Position numbers and translations under genes: made by a program. Below are positions 53,593-64,000 of a DNA stretch of 64,000 bases, piece after piece. Source of the stretch: Siphonodentalium dalli (Eukaryota > Mollusca > Scaphopoda > Gadilida > Siphonodentaliidae); NCBI GenBank assembly GCA_032622095.1, contig CP136066.1, forward strand, positions 132,773,917 to 132,837,916, written 5' to 3'. The notes beneath the pieces are model-generated. The model made no database searches and was not told where the DNA came from. It worked only from the letters and a program-made list of their open reading frames with translations. Positions within the stretch are counted from its first letter, which is position 1. Every line of letters begins with the position of its first letter.

Positions 53593-54213
53593 AAGAGGCG
53601 TGCACTCGAGTGCTAGCATACCCCCACCGTGGCAAATTCAACCCGCATTATCTGTAAACCCAACAAAAAAGATTTTTAACTTTAAAGAAAATTCGGACTA
53701 ATGATATTGATATGGTGTCACAAGAAGCTTGTACAGAAAAAATTATTCAAATTGGTTCATATTTGTCAAAGTTATTAAGTCAGACAGAATTTTCTAAGTC
53801 GAAAATGAAGTGTAATATTACGAAAAACAGTTTGAGCCAATCCCTAGCCGCATCATGTAGAGAGGGTATTGTGAGAAGCATGTATACCAAAAAATATTGA
53901 AATCGGTTCATATTTGTTAAGTTATTAAGTCGGACAGAATTTTCTAAGTCAAAATAAGTCGAAAATGAGGCGTAACTTGAAAAAACAAAGTCGGACCGAA
54001 CCGCAATTAGCATCATGCGGAGAGACCGTCCTAAGGAGATTGCATACAAAAAATTATTGAAATCGGTTCATATTTGTTGGAGTTATGAGGTCGGACGGAC
54101 GGACGGACGGACGGACGGTACAACGCATGAACACACGGAGGGAGAAAGCGTGACGGACAGACGCAGTCAATCCAGTATACACCCCATTTTCTTCGAAAGT
54201 GGGGGTATAATTA
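53593..54213 (+). mobile_element. 0.6-kb hairpin-ended repeat with GGAC microsatellite, copy 2
   Basis: Inverted relative of 20,158-20,768. It has the left end gtgcactcgagtgctagcat then acccccaccgtggc, internal repeated 'atcggttcatatttgtt' blocks, (GGAC)n at about 54,092-54,117, and the right end 'cttcgaaagtgggggtataa'. Non-coding. Confidence 0.75.
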
Positions 54214-55150
54214 GTAAAAATTAACATTTTCACTATTTTCCGCCCAAATTTTCATCTTAAAACACAATCGGACAAAGTTGTTTATAATTCCCCTTCATCA
54301 ATCTCTACACTGTTTCATTTTATGCCCCTAAAGCCTACTTGAAATGCAGCATTCTAAGTGTAAACTATACATTTTTTTTAATGAGAAAATATATTATGTT
54401 TTAAGGGGTGGGATTAAGTTTACGCCAACAGTGCGTTTTCAAAGAAATATAATTGGTGTTTCATAATCCAAATTGCCAGGTCTTTTTAGATATGTTGCGG
54501 ATCAATAGCCTATTTGGTTCACAAGTTATAGCCAATAATATTTGACACTTTTGTTCAAAATTCAATTATTTTTTGCAATTTCACAATATTTATTGCAACT
54601 TTTTCTAACTAGCTTATAAATTGGTCCAGTATTGTATCTCATGTTGTTTTATGGTGATTCATAATTAATATAAACGATGTCTTGTTCATTTTATAATGCA
54701 GTAATTTTTTTATACGTGGACACTTGTACTGGATGAAACCTTTATTTTATTTTAGGGGTAAGAGTTGTCTTCCCTGAAAATAAATTTTGGGACATATTCT
54801 GAAGCAGACAACAAGCAAAATCTGATTTGTGACATGTCATATTATAATGACCTTTAATTTGATGTATAGAAACCTTTGTTGGTTTGGGGGGGGGGGGGGT
54901 GTAGCCAAATACTAAACAGGAGGCTTTCTGAGAATTGGCCCACAGGCTATATATATTGACTTATATCATGAAGTCAGTTTGTAATTGTAAATGGAAAGCT
55001 GAAACAGAGATAAGTGGTTAGTCTCCATAACAATTTATTGATGCATCAACAGAAATATATCAATAATTATATAAATGCGATCATCAACAACAATTTGTGA
55101 GATACCTTTTCTCATAACATAATAAATATATCAATAAAATATGTTAAAAG
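54214..55150. other. No gene recognised
   Basis: AT-rich; a run of 14 G at 54,886-54,899. No ORF or element ends were recognised. Confidence 0.4.
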
Positions 55151-55639
55151 TTAAAGGTACTCAATCCGACCAGAGGGTCCCCATCTCAACAGATTCCAAC
55201 AACAACAATCCGATCAGAGGGTCCTATATTACTATTTCTTTGGCTTTGGTGGTAAAAAATATTTGATTCGAGTCGAGGAACACATCAAACAAAGCTCAGA
55301 GTTATTAAATATTGATTTTTGAAAATTCTTATGTTCTCGAGATGAGTACTAATAAATGCCGTCAATTTCGTTTCCTGCTCGAGATTTGTACACCAAAACT
55401 CTATTCAAACAGACAAGGATGGATAACTCTAAAATCAAGTGGTAATAATAACGCAATTTTGACTGAGATCTGGGCCAGAAAGTATTCCCGATAATGAAAA
55501 ATAATACATTTCTAAAATCGATATCTAACAAATCGGGAGCTTTGATGGGTGACTTTCTCGACTCGAATCAAATATTTTTGACCCCCGAAGCCATTGAAAT
55601 AGTAATTGAGAGGAGTTTTATCGGATTGAGTACCTTTAA
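55151..55639. mobile_element. 481-bp inverted-repeat element flanked by TTAA
   Basis: Ends AGGTACTCAATCCGA (from 55,155) and complement (to 55,635), flanked by TTAA on each side (55,151-55,154 and 55,636-55,639). Inner parts are also inverted copies (atatttgattcgagtcgag at about 55,259 and its complement near 55,560). TTAA target sites are used by piggyBac-type transposases, but a TA duplication cannot be excluded. There is no transposase. Confidence 0.7.
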
Positions 55640-55649
55640 TGTTAAATAG

Positions 55650-56000
55650 AACCTGGGTCCAGCCTAGAGGCAGACATGGGAGATTACTTTTCCATAACAT
55701 ATGTCACTTGTCCCTATTTTTGTCATGGGGAGAAGTTACTTATCCCTGTTAATACAACAGGCATTATGTCCATTCAATATATTTAAAGTGTATTTATGGA
55801 CAATAACAATTACTGCTTATGATCTGATTTTAATGCGTTCTTGTATCGCATGATACATATTGGATCAAAGAAGTCTGATGTTGGGTGCAAATTAGTCTCT
55901 AGCCTTTACAACTTCTCCCTGATAACAGTTAATGTCTTAATTACCAAATAGGGAGAAGTGATTTCTCTAAATTTTAAACCTCTAGGCTGCTCCCAGAATA
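55650..56000. mobile_element. Probable MITE with diverged inverted ends
   Basis: The left end cctgggtccagcctagagg and the complement of the right end ctgggagcagcctagagg are similar. Inner 'gggagaagt' sequence also recurs inverted. No clear target duplication was seen. Confidence 0.45.
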
Positions 56001-56191
56001 TATAATTTGCTCCCAGAATATACTGACACCAATATTGAAACTCTGATTAAATTAAACACATTTCAGCTTCATGCAAACATCAGTAAAAAATAATTGAATA
56101 ATGAAAGTGATATTTTCAATAAAGTATGTGGCTGTTATGCGGCATGATTGATTGTTTCTAAGTCGACAAGGGTCATAAGTCTGGTAAAAAT

Positions 56192-56210
56192 GGGGGGGGG
56201 GGGGGGGGGG
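56192..56210 (+). repeat. Homopolymer run of 19 G
   Basis: Uninterrupted guanines after ctggtaaaaat. Similar runs occur at 11,440, 54,886 and 61,598. Length is likely variable or error-prone. Confidence 0.9.
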
Positions 56211-56319
56211 ACAAAACCCAATCTCAAAACTTGAACTGTATTTTCTTGTAAGTCATCCATATACCAAATCTGAAAACAATCGGAAGACTATAACTAAATT
56301 TTTAACCCAGAAACAACAA

Positions 56320-57500
56320 GAGACAGACTTTCATCCGATGCATACCCCATGTGGTGTACCACCTAATGTGGGCATACCTATGACCGAGATACTCAGGCAG
56401 ACAAACCCAAAAATTAGCATTTTCGTGAACACTCCATTTAATGTACATACATGTATAGGGGTGAAGATCCATGACAAATTTCATGAAGATCCGACAACCG
56501 GTGGTTGAAATATCTGCTCGTAAGAAGAAAAAAAACCCAACATTTTCATATAAACAAAGATGAATAATTCTAGAACGGAAAACCAGAACAAAACGATTAA
56601 CACTCCATTGAATGTCCCCATCGTAGTGAACATCCATACCACATTTTATTGAGATCCGATAACCAGTGGTGGAGATATCTGTTCGGACCGACAAAAAGCC
56701 CAACATTTTCAGATAAACAAGCAGTCGCAGACGGTGGTATCCCCGCCGAAATGTGCAATCGGGGAAGTGCATTCTCAATAATGTTTGCGTTCTCCGCCGA
56801 AATGTGCAGTTGGGGAAGTGCATGCTCAACAAGAGGTGGGATTTTGTCAAAAAGCCTGGCTTGGGAACTCATTTTAGGACTGACATTTGTGGAAATTAGC
56901 CATGTGACGTTGTCCAAAGTCCAATAACTCTGCTGAAAATATCCGGCCGGACCTGGTTTGCGAACTCGTTATAGATATTGGTCATGCGAACTCATATACC
57001 AAAAATCTTCGAAATCCGTTGACATTTGTGGAAATGAGCCCTGTGACATCGTCTATTTGCTATTTGGTAAATTCGACAAAAAGAATAAACAAAGTCCAAT
57101 AACTCTGGTAAAAATAACTGGCCGGATCTGGCTTGCGAACTCATTCTAGGTAATGGTCAGGTGAACTCGTATACCACAAATCTTTGAAATCCGTTGACAC
57201 TTGTTCAAGTTATGACTCTTACAAATTCGGGACAGACGGCTCGACGGACAGACTAACGGTGCGACAGACGGACGGAACCCATTCCTATATCCCCCGCAAA
57301 TTTTCAATTTGGCGAGGGATAACAAAGATGAATAACTCTAGAATGGAATGTTCTCATAGTAGCAAATTTCATGAAGATTCAAGCACAACTTATTCAAGTT
57401 ATGACCTGAACAGACATCGGATGTACGTACGGATTGGTGGATGAATGAATGGATGGCAACACGGACAGATGCAAAACAGTATACCCCCACTTTAATTTAA
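56320..57500 (+). repeat. Two or more hairpin-ended dispersed repeats
   Basis: Blocks such as gacaaatttcatgaagatcc and gacaac(c)ggtggtt, then a gacgga-rich stretch (57,230-57,270), then tatatcccccgc ... ggcgagggataaca (hairpin, 57,280-57,322), and a second stretch ending tatacccccactttaa (57,480-57,496). The same plan recurs at 61,970-62,590. Non-coding; the 182-codon minus-strand frame at 56,302-56,850 shows no family features. Confidence 0.55.
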
Positions 57501-57677
57501 CAAAAATAATCAGCAAATTCAACCATTATCATAACTGCGGTAAAAAGGGATATTTGATCATGACCTGCATTGTTATTTAAGTAATCCATTTACCAAATTT
57601 GAAAACAATCAGATAATTAAAACTAAAGTTATCATCTGGCAACCAAAATAATCTGAGTCGACAAGGATAATATGAAA

Positions 57678-60600
57678 GTGTCAATGACACTGTAGCTCAA
57701 CTTGGAAAGGGAATAATTTAATATATTACAGTCAATGGAGCGATTAGGAATGTGGAAAGTTGAATGTCTAATACTAGTTTATAGACATGAAGAGAAAAGT
57801 AAAATCCAAGATGGCTGCTGGCGGCCATGTTTTCGGCCGAATGACCCCAAAATGAGTCGTTCCCATCTACATGTCATCGTTAACATCAATGACAAATTTT
57901 ATGACGATCAGACTAAAGGTACGACCTGTAGCCCATGCTATAGAATTTAGTCATACAAAGAGTAAAATCCAAGATGGCTGCTGGCGGCCATGTTTTTTGG
58001 CCGATTGACCCCAAAATGACTCGTTCCAATCTACATGTCATTGTTAACATCCATGACAAATTTGATGATGATCAGACTAAAGGTACGACCTGTAGCCCAT
58101 GCTAAAGAATTTAGTCATACAAAGAGTAAAATCCAAGATGGCTGCTGGCGGCCACGTTTTTTCCGCCAAATGACCCCAAAATTACTCGTTTCCATCTACA
58201 TATCAACATTAACATCCAGGACAAATTTCATGATGATCAGACGAATCGTACGACCTGTGGCCCGTGCTAATGGATTAAATTTTGAAATCCAAGATGGCCG
58301 CTGGCGGCCATGTTTTTTGTCTGAATGACCCCAAAATGACTTGTTCCCATTTACATTCCAATTTCAACAGCCATGACAAATTTTATGATGATCAGACTAA
58401 AGGTACGACCTGTAGCCCGTGCTAAAGGATTTAGTCATACAAAGAGTAAAATCCAAGATGGCTGCTGGCGGCCATCTTTTTTAGCCGAATGACCCCAAAA
58501 TGACTCGTTCCCATCTACATGTCATTATTAACATTCACGAAAAATTTTATGATGATCAGAATAAAGATACAACCTGTAGTCCGTGCTAAAGGATTTAGTC
58601 ATACAAAGAGTAAAATCCAAGATGGCTGCTGGCGACCATGTTTTTTGGCCGATTGACCCCAAGATTACTCGTTCCCATCTACATGTCATTGTTAACATCC
58701 ATGACAAATTTTATGATGATCAGACTAAAGGTACGACCTGCAGCCCGTGATAAAGAATTTAGTCATACAAAGAGTAAAATCTAAGATGGCTGCTGGTGGC
58801 CATGTTTTTTGGCCGAATGACCCCAAAATTACTCGTTCCCATCTACATGTAAATATTATCATCCATGACAAATTTCATGATGATCAGACAATCAGTACGA
58901 CCTGTGGCCCGTGCTAATGGATTAAATTTTGAAATCCAAGATGGCCGCTGGCGGCCATCTTTTTTGGCCGAATGACCCCAAAATGACTCGTTCCCATCTA
59001 CATGTCATTATTAACATCCTTGACAAATTTTATGATGATCAGACTAAAAGTAGGACCTGTAGCCCGTGCTAAAGGATTTAGTCATGCAAAGAGTAAAATC
59101 CAAGACGGCTGCTGGCGGCCATGTTTTTTGGCCGAATGACCCCAAAATGACTCGTTCCCATCTACATGTCATTATTAACATTCTTGACAAATTTTATGAT
59201 GATCAGACTAAAAGTAGGACCTGTAGCCCGTGCTAAAGGATTTAGTCATGCAAAGAGTAAAATCCAAGACGGCTGCTGGCGGCCATGTTTTTTGGCCGAT
59301 TGACCCCAAAATGACTCGTTCCAATCTACATGTCATTGTTAACATCCATGACAAATTTGATGATGATCAGACTAAAAGTAGGACCTGTAGCCCGTGCTAA
59401 AGAATTTAGTCATACAAAGAGTAAAATCCAAGATGGCTGCTGGCGGCCATGTTTTTGGGCCGAATGACCCCAAAATTACTCGTTCCCATCTACATGTCAA
59501 TATTAACATCCATGACAAATTTCATGACGATCAGACGAACAGTGCGACCTGTGGCCCGTGCTAATGGATTGAATTTTGAAAACAAAGATGGCCACTGGCG
59601 GCCATGTTTTTTGTCCGAATGACCCCAAAATGACTCGTTCCCATCTACATTCCAATTTCAACAACCATGATAAATTTCATGATTATCAGACTAAAGGTAC
59701 GACCTGTAGCCCGTGCTAAAGGATTTAGTCATACAAAGAGTAAAATCCAAGATGACTGCTGGCGGCCATGTTTTTTGCCCGAATAACCCAAAATGACTCG
59801 TTCCCATCTACATGTCATTATTAACATTCATGAAAAATTTTATGATGATCAGACTAAAGGTACGACCTGCAGCCCGTGATAAAGGATTTAGTCATACAAA
59901 GAGTAAAATCTAAGATGGCTGCTGGTGGCCATGTTTTTTGGCCGAATGACCCCAAAATTACTCGTTCCCATCAACATGTAAATATTATCATCCATGACAA
60001 ATTTCATGATGATCAGACAATCAGTACGACCTGTGGCCCGTGCTAATGGATTAAATTTTGAAATCCAAGATGGCCGCTGGCGGCCATGTTTTTTGGCCGA
60101 ATGACCCCAAAATGACTCGTTCCCATCTACATTCCAATATCAACAGCCATGACAAATTTTATAATGATCAGACTAAAGGTACGACCTGTAGCCCGTGCTA
60201 AAGGATTTAGTCATACAAAGAGTAAAATCCAAGATGGCTGCTGACAGCCATGTTTTTTGGCCGAATGACCCCAAAATAACTCGTTCCCATCTACATGTCA
60301 TTATTAACATTCTTGACAAATTTTATGATGATCAGACTAAAAGTAGGACCTGTAGCCCGTGCTAAAGGATTTAGTCATGCAAAGAGTAAAATCCAAGACG
60401 GCTGCTGGCGGCCATGTTTTTTGGCCGATTGACCCCAAAATGACTCGTTCCAATCTACATGTCATTGTTAACATCCATGACAAATTTGATGATGATCAGA
60501 CTAAAGGTACGACCTGTAGCCCGTGCTAAAGAATTTAGTCATACAAAGAGTAAAATCCAAGATGGCTGCTGGCGGCCATGTTTTTGGGCCGAATGACCCC

Positions 60601-61418
60601 AAAATTACTCGTTCCCATCTACATGTCAATATTAACATCCATGACAAATTTCATGACGATCAGATGAACAGTGCGACCTGTGGCCCGTGCTAATGGATTG
60701 AATTTTGAAAACAAAGATGGCCACTGGCGGCCATGTTTTTTGTCCGAATGACCCCAAAATGACTCGTTCCCATCTACATTCCAATTTCAACAGCCATGAT
60801 AAATTTCATGATTATCAGACTAAAGGTACGACCTGTAGCCCGTGCTAAAGGATTTAGTCATACAAAGAGTAAAATCCAAGATGGCTGCTGGCGGCCATGT
60901 TTTTTGCCCGAATAACCCAAAAATGACTCGTTCCCATCTACATGTCATTGTTAACATCCATGACAAATTTTATGACGATCTGACTAAAGGTACGACCTGT
61001 AGCCCGTGCTAAAGGATTTAGTCATGCAAAGAGTAAAATCGAAGATGACTGCTGGCGGCCATGTTTTTTGGCCGAATGACCCCAAAATTACTCGTTCCCA
61101 TCTACATGTCAATATTAACATCCATGACAAATTTCATGACGATCAGACGAACAGTACGGCCTGTAGCCCGTGCTAATGGATTGAACTTTGAAATCTAAGA
61201 TGGCCGCTGGCGGCCATGTTTTTTTTCCGTATGACCCCAAAATGAATCATTCCGGTACAAATGTTGATGTCAACAGCTATGACAAATTTCATAATGATCC
61301 GATCAAAGGTACGACCTGTAGCCTCTATTGTTGACGCGTTACGTACACACGCACACACGGACGACGGACGACAAAGCCATGGCAATAGCTCAAACTTTAC
61401 AAAGTAAAGTTGAGCTAA
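57678..61418 (+). mobile_element. Satellite-carrying element, copy E4 (largest)
   Basis: Same head (GTGTCAATGACAC) and tail (GTAAAGTTGAGCTAA) as E1-E3, with more than 20 monomers. Two monomer types are interspersed: one with 'ggatttagtcatacaaagag', another with 'ggattgaattttgaaatc'. A block with 'gacggctgctggcgg' and 'gattgaccccaaaatg' recurs at 59,241 and 60,370, a higher-order period of about 1.13 kb. Confidence 0.78.
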
Positions 61419-61429
61419 TAAACTGGGCA

Positions 61430-62590
61430 GACTTCACTCATGTTCGAACTTGACCTGTGCCACTAACAATTAATCTCACATACCAAATATTGTTTAACTT
61501 CATTAATTATAACTGAAGATATCATCCGGAAACCATCTGGGATGGACAAATGGACGGACAGACACCAGTGATTTCTATAGTCCCCCAAATTAATTTTGGG
61601 GGGGGGGGCCAATTACTTAACCTCTTCACTGATAATGCCATTATGACGTGGTGTGCTGGCTGTTAACGTTATGGCCACTGTCCAGTAGAAAAATATAATT
61701 GGAATATCATGACAACCAAAATATTTACTCAGTTGACAGGCTATTATCACTCACAATTGTGGAACATCACACACTGTTTGAAAATACGAGATAATGTTGT
61801 TCCAATACACCAATCTCTGAGTTCCAGTTATGAATAATTGCCAACTGCTAGTATGTTGAAGTAGGTCCGTACGGACATATAGCACACATGCATGACATTT
61901 TACGTCCATACTCAGTACTCTTGTATAGCAGCCAAGAGGCTGATTTCTAGATCATCAAGAACCAGAGTTAGGCTGTTGCCGGTGCATACCCCCATTTGGC
62001 ATACTGCCTAGGGTGGGCCATACCACATACCCTAAGTATGGATCTTTTTTTTTTTAAAGTTGTTCTCGTATTGAATATCTCCACCCAATTCCAATGAGAT
62101 CTAATGACCCATGGTTGAGACAATCGGACAGGCAAAATATATAAACAAAGAGAAATAACACTAGAATGCAAACAGAACCAATTAAAACTTCTTTGGAAGT
62201 CCTCATTATGATGAACATTCATACCAAATTTCATTGAGATCTGATAATCAGTAACTGCTATATTTGTACGGACATTTCCAGATAAACGAAGGACAGTAAC
62301 TCTCGAATGGAAACAACAACGGTTGATGATTCATTGAAAGCCCTTATGATAGTGAACTATACATGTCAAATTTCATCAAGATCATACAATCCATACCTGA
62401 GATAGTCAGGCAGACTGACAATCATGGTGGTGAAGATCCATTCCAAATTTCATTGAGATCCGACAACCTGTGGTTAAGATATCTGCTCGTAAAGGCCGAC
62501 AACTAAACATACCAGACCGACAGATGGAGGGAAGACTGGATGAATGTAAACATATATACCCACCATTTCCTTCGGCCATGGGGGTATAAC
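61430..62590 (+). repeat. Hairpin-ended dispersed repeats
   Basis: A first repeat ends gatggacaaatggacggaca then tcccccaaattaattttggg (hairpin, 61,580-61,608). A second (about 61,970-62,590) has 'aaatttcattgagatc(c/t)ga' blocks and ends tatacccaccatttcc, 'ttcggccatgggggtataac'. The plan is the same as 20.2, 53.6 and 56.3-57.5 kb but the sequence differs. Confidence 0.55.
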
Positions 62591-62742
62591 AAATACTGAA
62601 AGCAACTAGAGTTGGAGAAAACTAGGTCTGTACATATAAAAAATAGTGTAAAGTATAAAACATTAATAAAATCTGTGACTTCATTAAAATAACTGACATT
62701 GGAATACAGGAAATTGATGATCTGAGCTAGACAAAATAAACA

Positions 62743-62864
62743 TCATACAAATGAATTTCTAGTACTATCAAACAGGTTACTCTTTCTCATTTCTAAGTTT
62801 TCTGGAAGTTCTAGTTTCTCTTCTGATATACTGATGTCTGAGTTTATGGCTGTTATCAACTCAT
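62743..62864 (-). CDS. Possible terminal coding exon of an unknown minus-strand gene
   Basis: On the minus strand a good acceptor (tgtttctcatttcag) is followed by an open frame reading ELITAINSDISISEEKLEL, then PENLEMRKSNLFDSTRNSFV, then a TGA stop. It would enter in phase 1. The acidic, helical composition looks more protein-like than the surrounding repeats. No domain is recognised, no polyadenylation signal is obvious, and upstream exons would lie to the right beyond repeats or outside the window. It could be chance. Confidence 0.3.
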
Positions 62865-62924
62865 CTGAAATGAGAAACACATCAAGCATAAACTTCTGAG
62901 CTTCTGAGCTGTAAATCAGGTAAA

Positions 62925-63785
62925 AAAAATCGGACAAACCTGGTTTTCAAACTTGATCTAGACATTGTCCCAGTTATCGCGCAACAGTCATAAAATTGCT
63001 AAAAAATAGGCAAACTAAGGGCCATAACCCAGCTAAAAAATAATTGGACAAACCTGGTTTCGAACTTGTTTGCGATAGTGATGTAAAAGATCCATATGAA
63101 TGAAATTGGTTGAGGAGTTTTTGAACTCGTTCGAGATATTGTTGTGAAAGATCCATATACCAAATATGAATGAAATTGGTTGATGTTTGTTCAAGTTAAT
63201 GTGATAATGGACATAAGATTTCCTAAAATTGTTAAAAATAGACGAACTAAGGACCGTAACTCAGTTAAAAACATCAGACTAACCAGGTTTTCGAACTCGA
63301 TTAAGATATTGTTGTAAAAGATCGATATACCAAACATGAATGAAATTGGTTGACATTTGTTCAAGTTATCATGCTAACGGATATAATTTCTATAAATAGA
63401 AACAAGTGGCACAACTCTGAATTGAAATTTGGGGCTGGCCTCATTTTATTTGTGCAGAAGTCACACATGACAATAAATTCACATACATGAATGGCTATGT
63501 TATATAGGTTAGGGCTGCCCGCTGGCCATCCATCCCTCATCAAACCATTTTTATAAAGTCGAGTTTTTGATAACAAACAAAAACTCACCTAAAAATCGGA
63601 CAAACATGGTTTTCGAACTCAATTGGATATGTTGTTGTCAAAGATCTAAATGATACACCAAATATGAATGAAATTGGAGGATGTTTGTTGAAGTTATCGC
63701 GGGTAGCGGACATAAAACTGCTATAAATAGAAACAAGTACCATAACTCTTGTCAGAAAGTTGGGGCTGACCGGATTTTTTCATTC
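62925..63785 (+). repeat. Degenerate tandem repeat of about 115-320 bp spacing
   Basis: The landmark '(g/c)gac(a/t)aacc(t/a)ggttttcgaact' recurs near 62,932, 63,048, 63,278 and 63,597. It is accompanied by 'gatcc/gatatatacca', 'aatatgaatgaaattggttga', 'tttgttcaagttatc' and 'aactaagg(g/a)cc(a/g)taac'. Non-coding. Confidence 0.65.
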
Positions 63786-64000
63786 GGCAAACCTCCGTCA
63801 CCGTTTCAGACTCAGCTTTAATACGACGACATGATTTGTTCGAACTATTTCACATTATTGTTTAGGTCGGTGCCTGGGTCAAGTACAGGCGCGCCAATTT
63901 GAATTTAGTTGTATTCCGTCGGTTCGTGGGTACAAAAACATTTACATTTAACGTCGAATTAAACAATATAAAAGTGTTGTCTTACAACACCGATATAGAA
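63786..64000. other. Window end, nothing recognised
   Basis: Non-repetitive within this window; no exon or element end could be supported. Confidence 0.4.

Larger units (their letters stand above)
47730..61330 (+). repeat. About 165-bp satellite monomers within E1-E4
   Basis: Monomer order: tttagtcatacaaagagtaa, aatccaagatggctgctgg, cggccatgttttttggccg, aatgaccccaaaatgactcg, ttcccatctacatgtcatt, ttaacatccatgacaaattt, tatgatgatcagactaaagg, tacgacctgtagcccgtgct. Period by landmark is 160-170 bp. The span is not continuous: E1-E3 and E4 are separated by 53.5-57.7 kb. Related single or diverged monomers occur at 4.7, 11.7, 29.1-29.9 and 47.3-47.6 kb. Confidence 0.88.

Noticed and set aside
56302-56850. 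182-codon minus-strand frame
   Set aside because: It lies wholly in dispersed repeat sequence, shows internal repetition of the DNA repeat and has no recognisable domain.
40857-61330. Regular direct repeats that might suggest a CRISPR array
   Set aside because: Units are 122 or about 165 bp with no unique spacers, in eukaryotic mobile elements; this is satellite structure.

Overview
This is eukaryotic DNA, almost certainly from an invertebrate animal. The coding pieces are exons with GT/AG splice sites, the background is AT-rich, and most of the window is animal-type mobile DNA: non-LTR retrotransposons, Helitron-like elements, MITEs and satellite-bearing elements. No bacterial-type operon, CRISPR array or rRNA was recognised. 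The species cannot be named from the sequence. The satellite-bearing elements resemble 'pearl'/Helentron-derived elements known from bivalves and other marine invertebrates, which is only a hint.

Region 1 (1-21,583, + strand) holds the one host gene that can be followed well: a membrane mucin with a SEA domain. Exon 1 is a long Ser/Thr/Pro/Val repeat region already open at the left edge. Exons 2 and 3 complete a SEA domain with the GSVVV self-cleavage motif. Exon 4 carries a short stalk and the transmembrane helix. Exons 5 and 6 encode a charged, Tyr-containing cytoplasmic tail. The introns hold a 264-bp hAT-type MITE with an 8-bp target duplication, a 779-bp inverted-repeat element nested in an older repeat, two retrotransposon 3' fragments, long hairpins, a 471-bp CG-rich nested palindrome, and a 0.6-kb hairpin-ended repeat.

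Region 2 (21.6-30.1 kb) has no convincing gene. It contains tandem and foldback repeats, a complete solo Helitron-like element (minus strand), and diverged satellite monomers.

Region 3 (30.1-40.8 kb) is a large symmetrical structure. Two diverged inverted arms of about 0.85-0.95 kb enclose a GTATA-rich minisatellite, and a 7-kb non-LTR retrotransposon splits that minisatellite. The retrotransposon has ORF1, an ORF2 with an AP endonuclease and a reverse transcriptase, and a 3' UTR. ORF2 is broken by a 1.1-kb insertion made of a duplicated unit and two copies of a 24-bp palindrome.

Region 4 (40,763-45,856) is a head-to-tail array of nine Helitron-like units (5' TC, 3' hairpin plus CTAG). Seven carry internal 122-bp monomers, most with a perfect NRF1-type palindrome.

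Region 5 (47.3-61.4 kb) has four copies of a satellite-carrying element with conserved ends and about 6 to more than 20 monomers of about 165 bp. Each monomer is centred on a dyad of two YY1-like sites. Other hairpin-ended repeats and MITEs lie between them. The right end (61.4-64 kb) is repeat-rich and may hold the last exon of a minus-strand gene.

All family assignments rest on motifs read by eye; no database search was possible.
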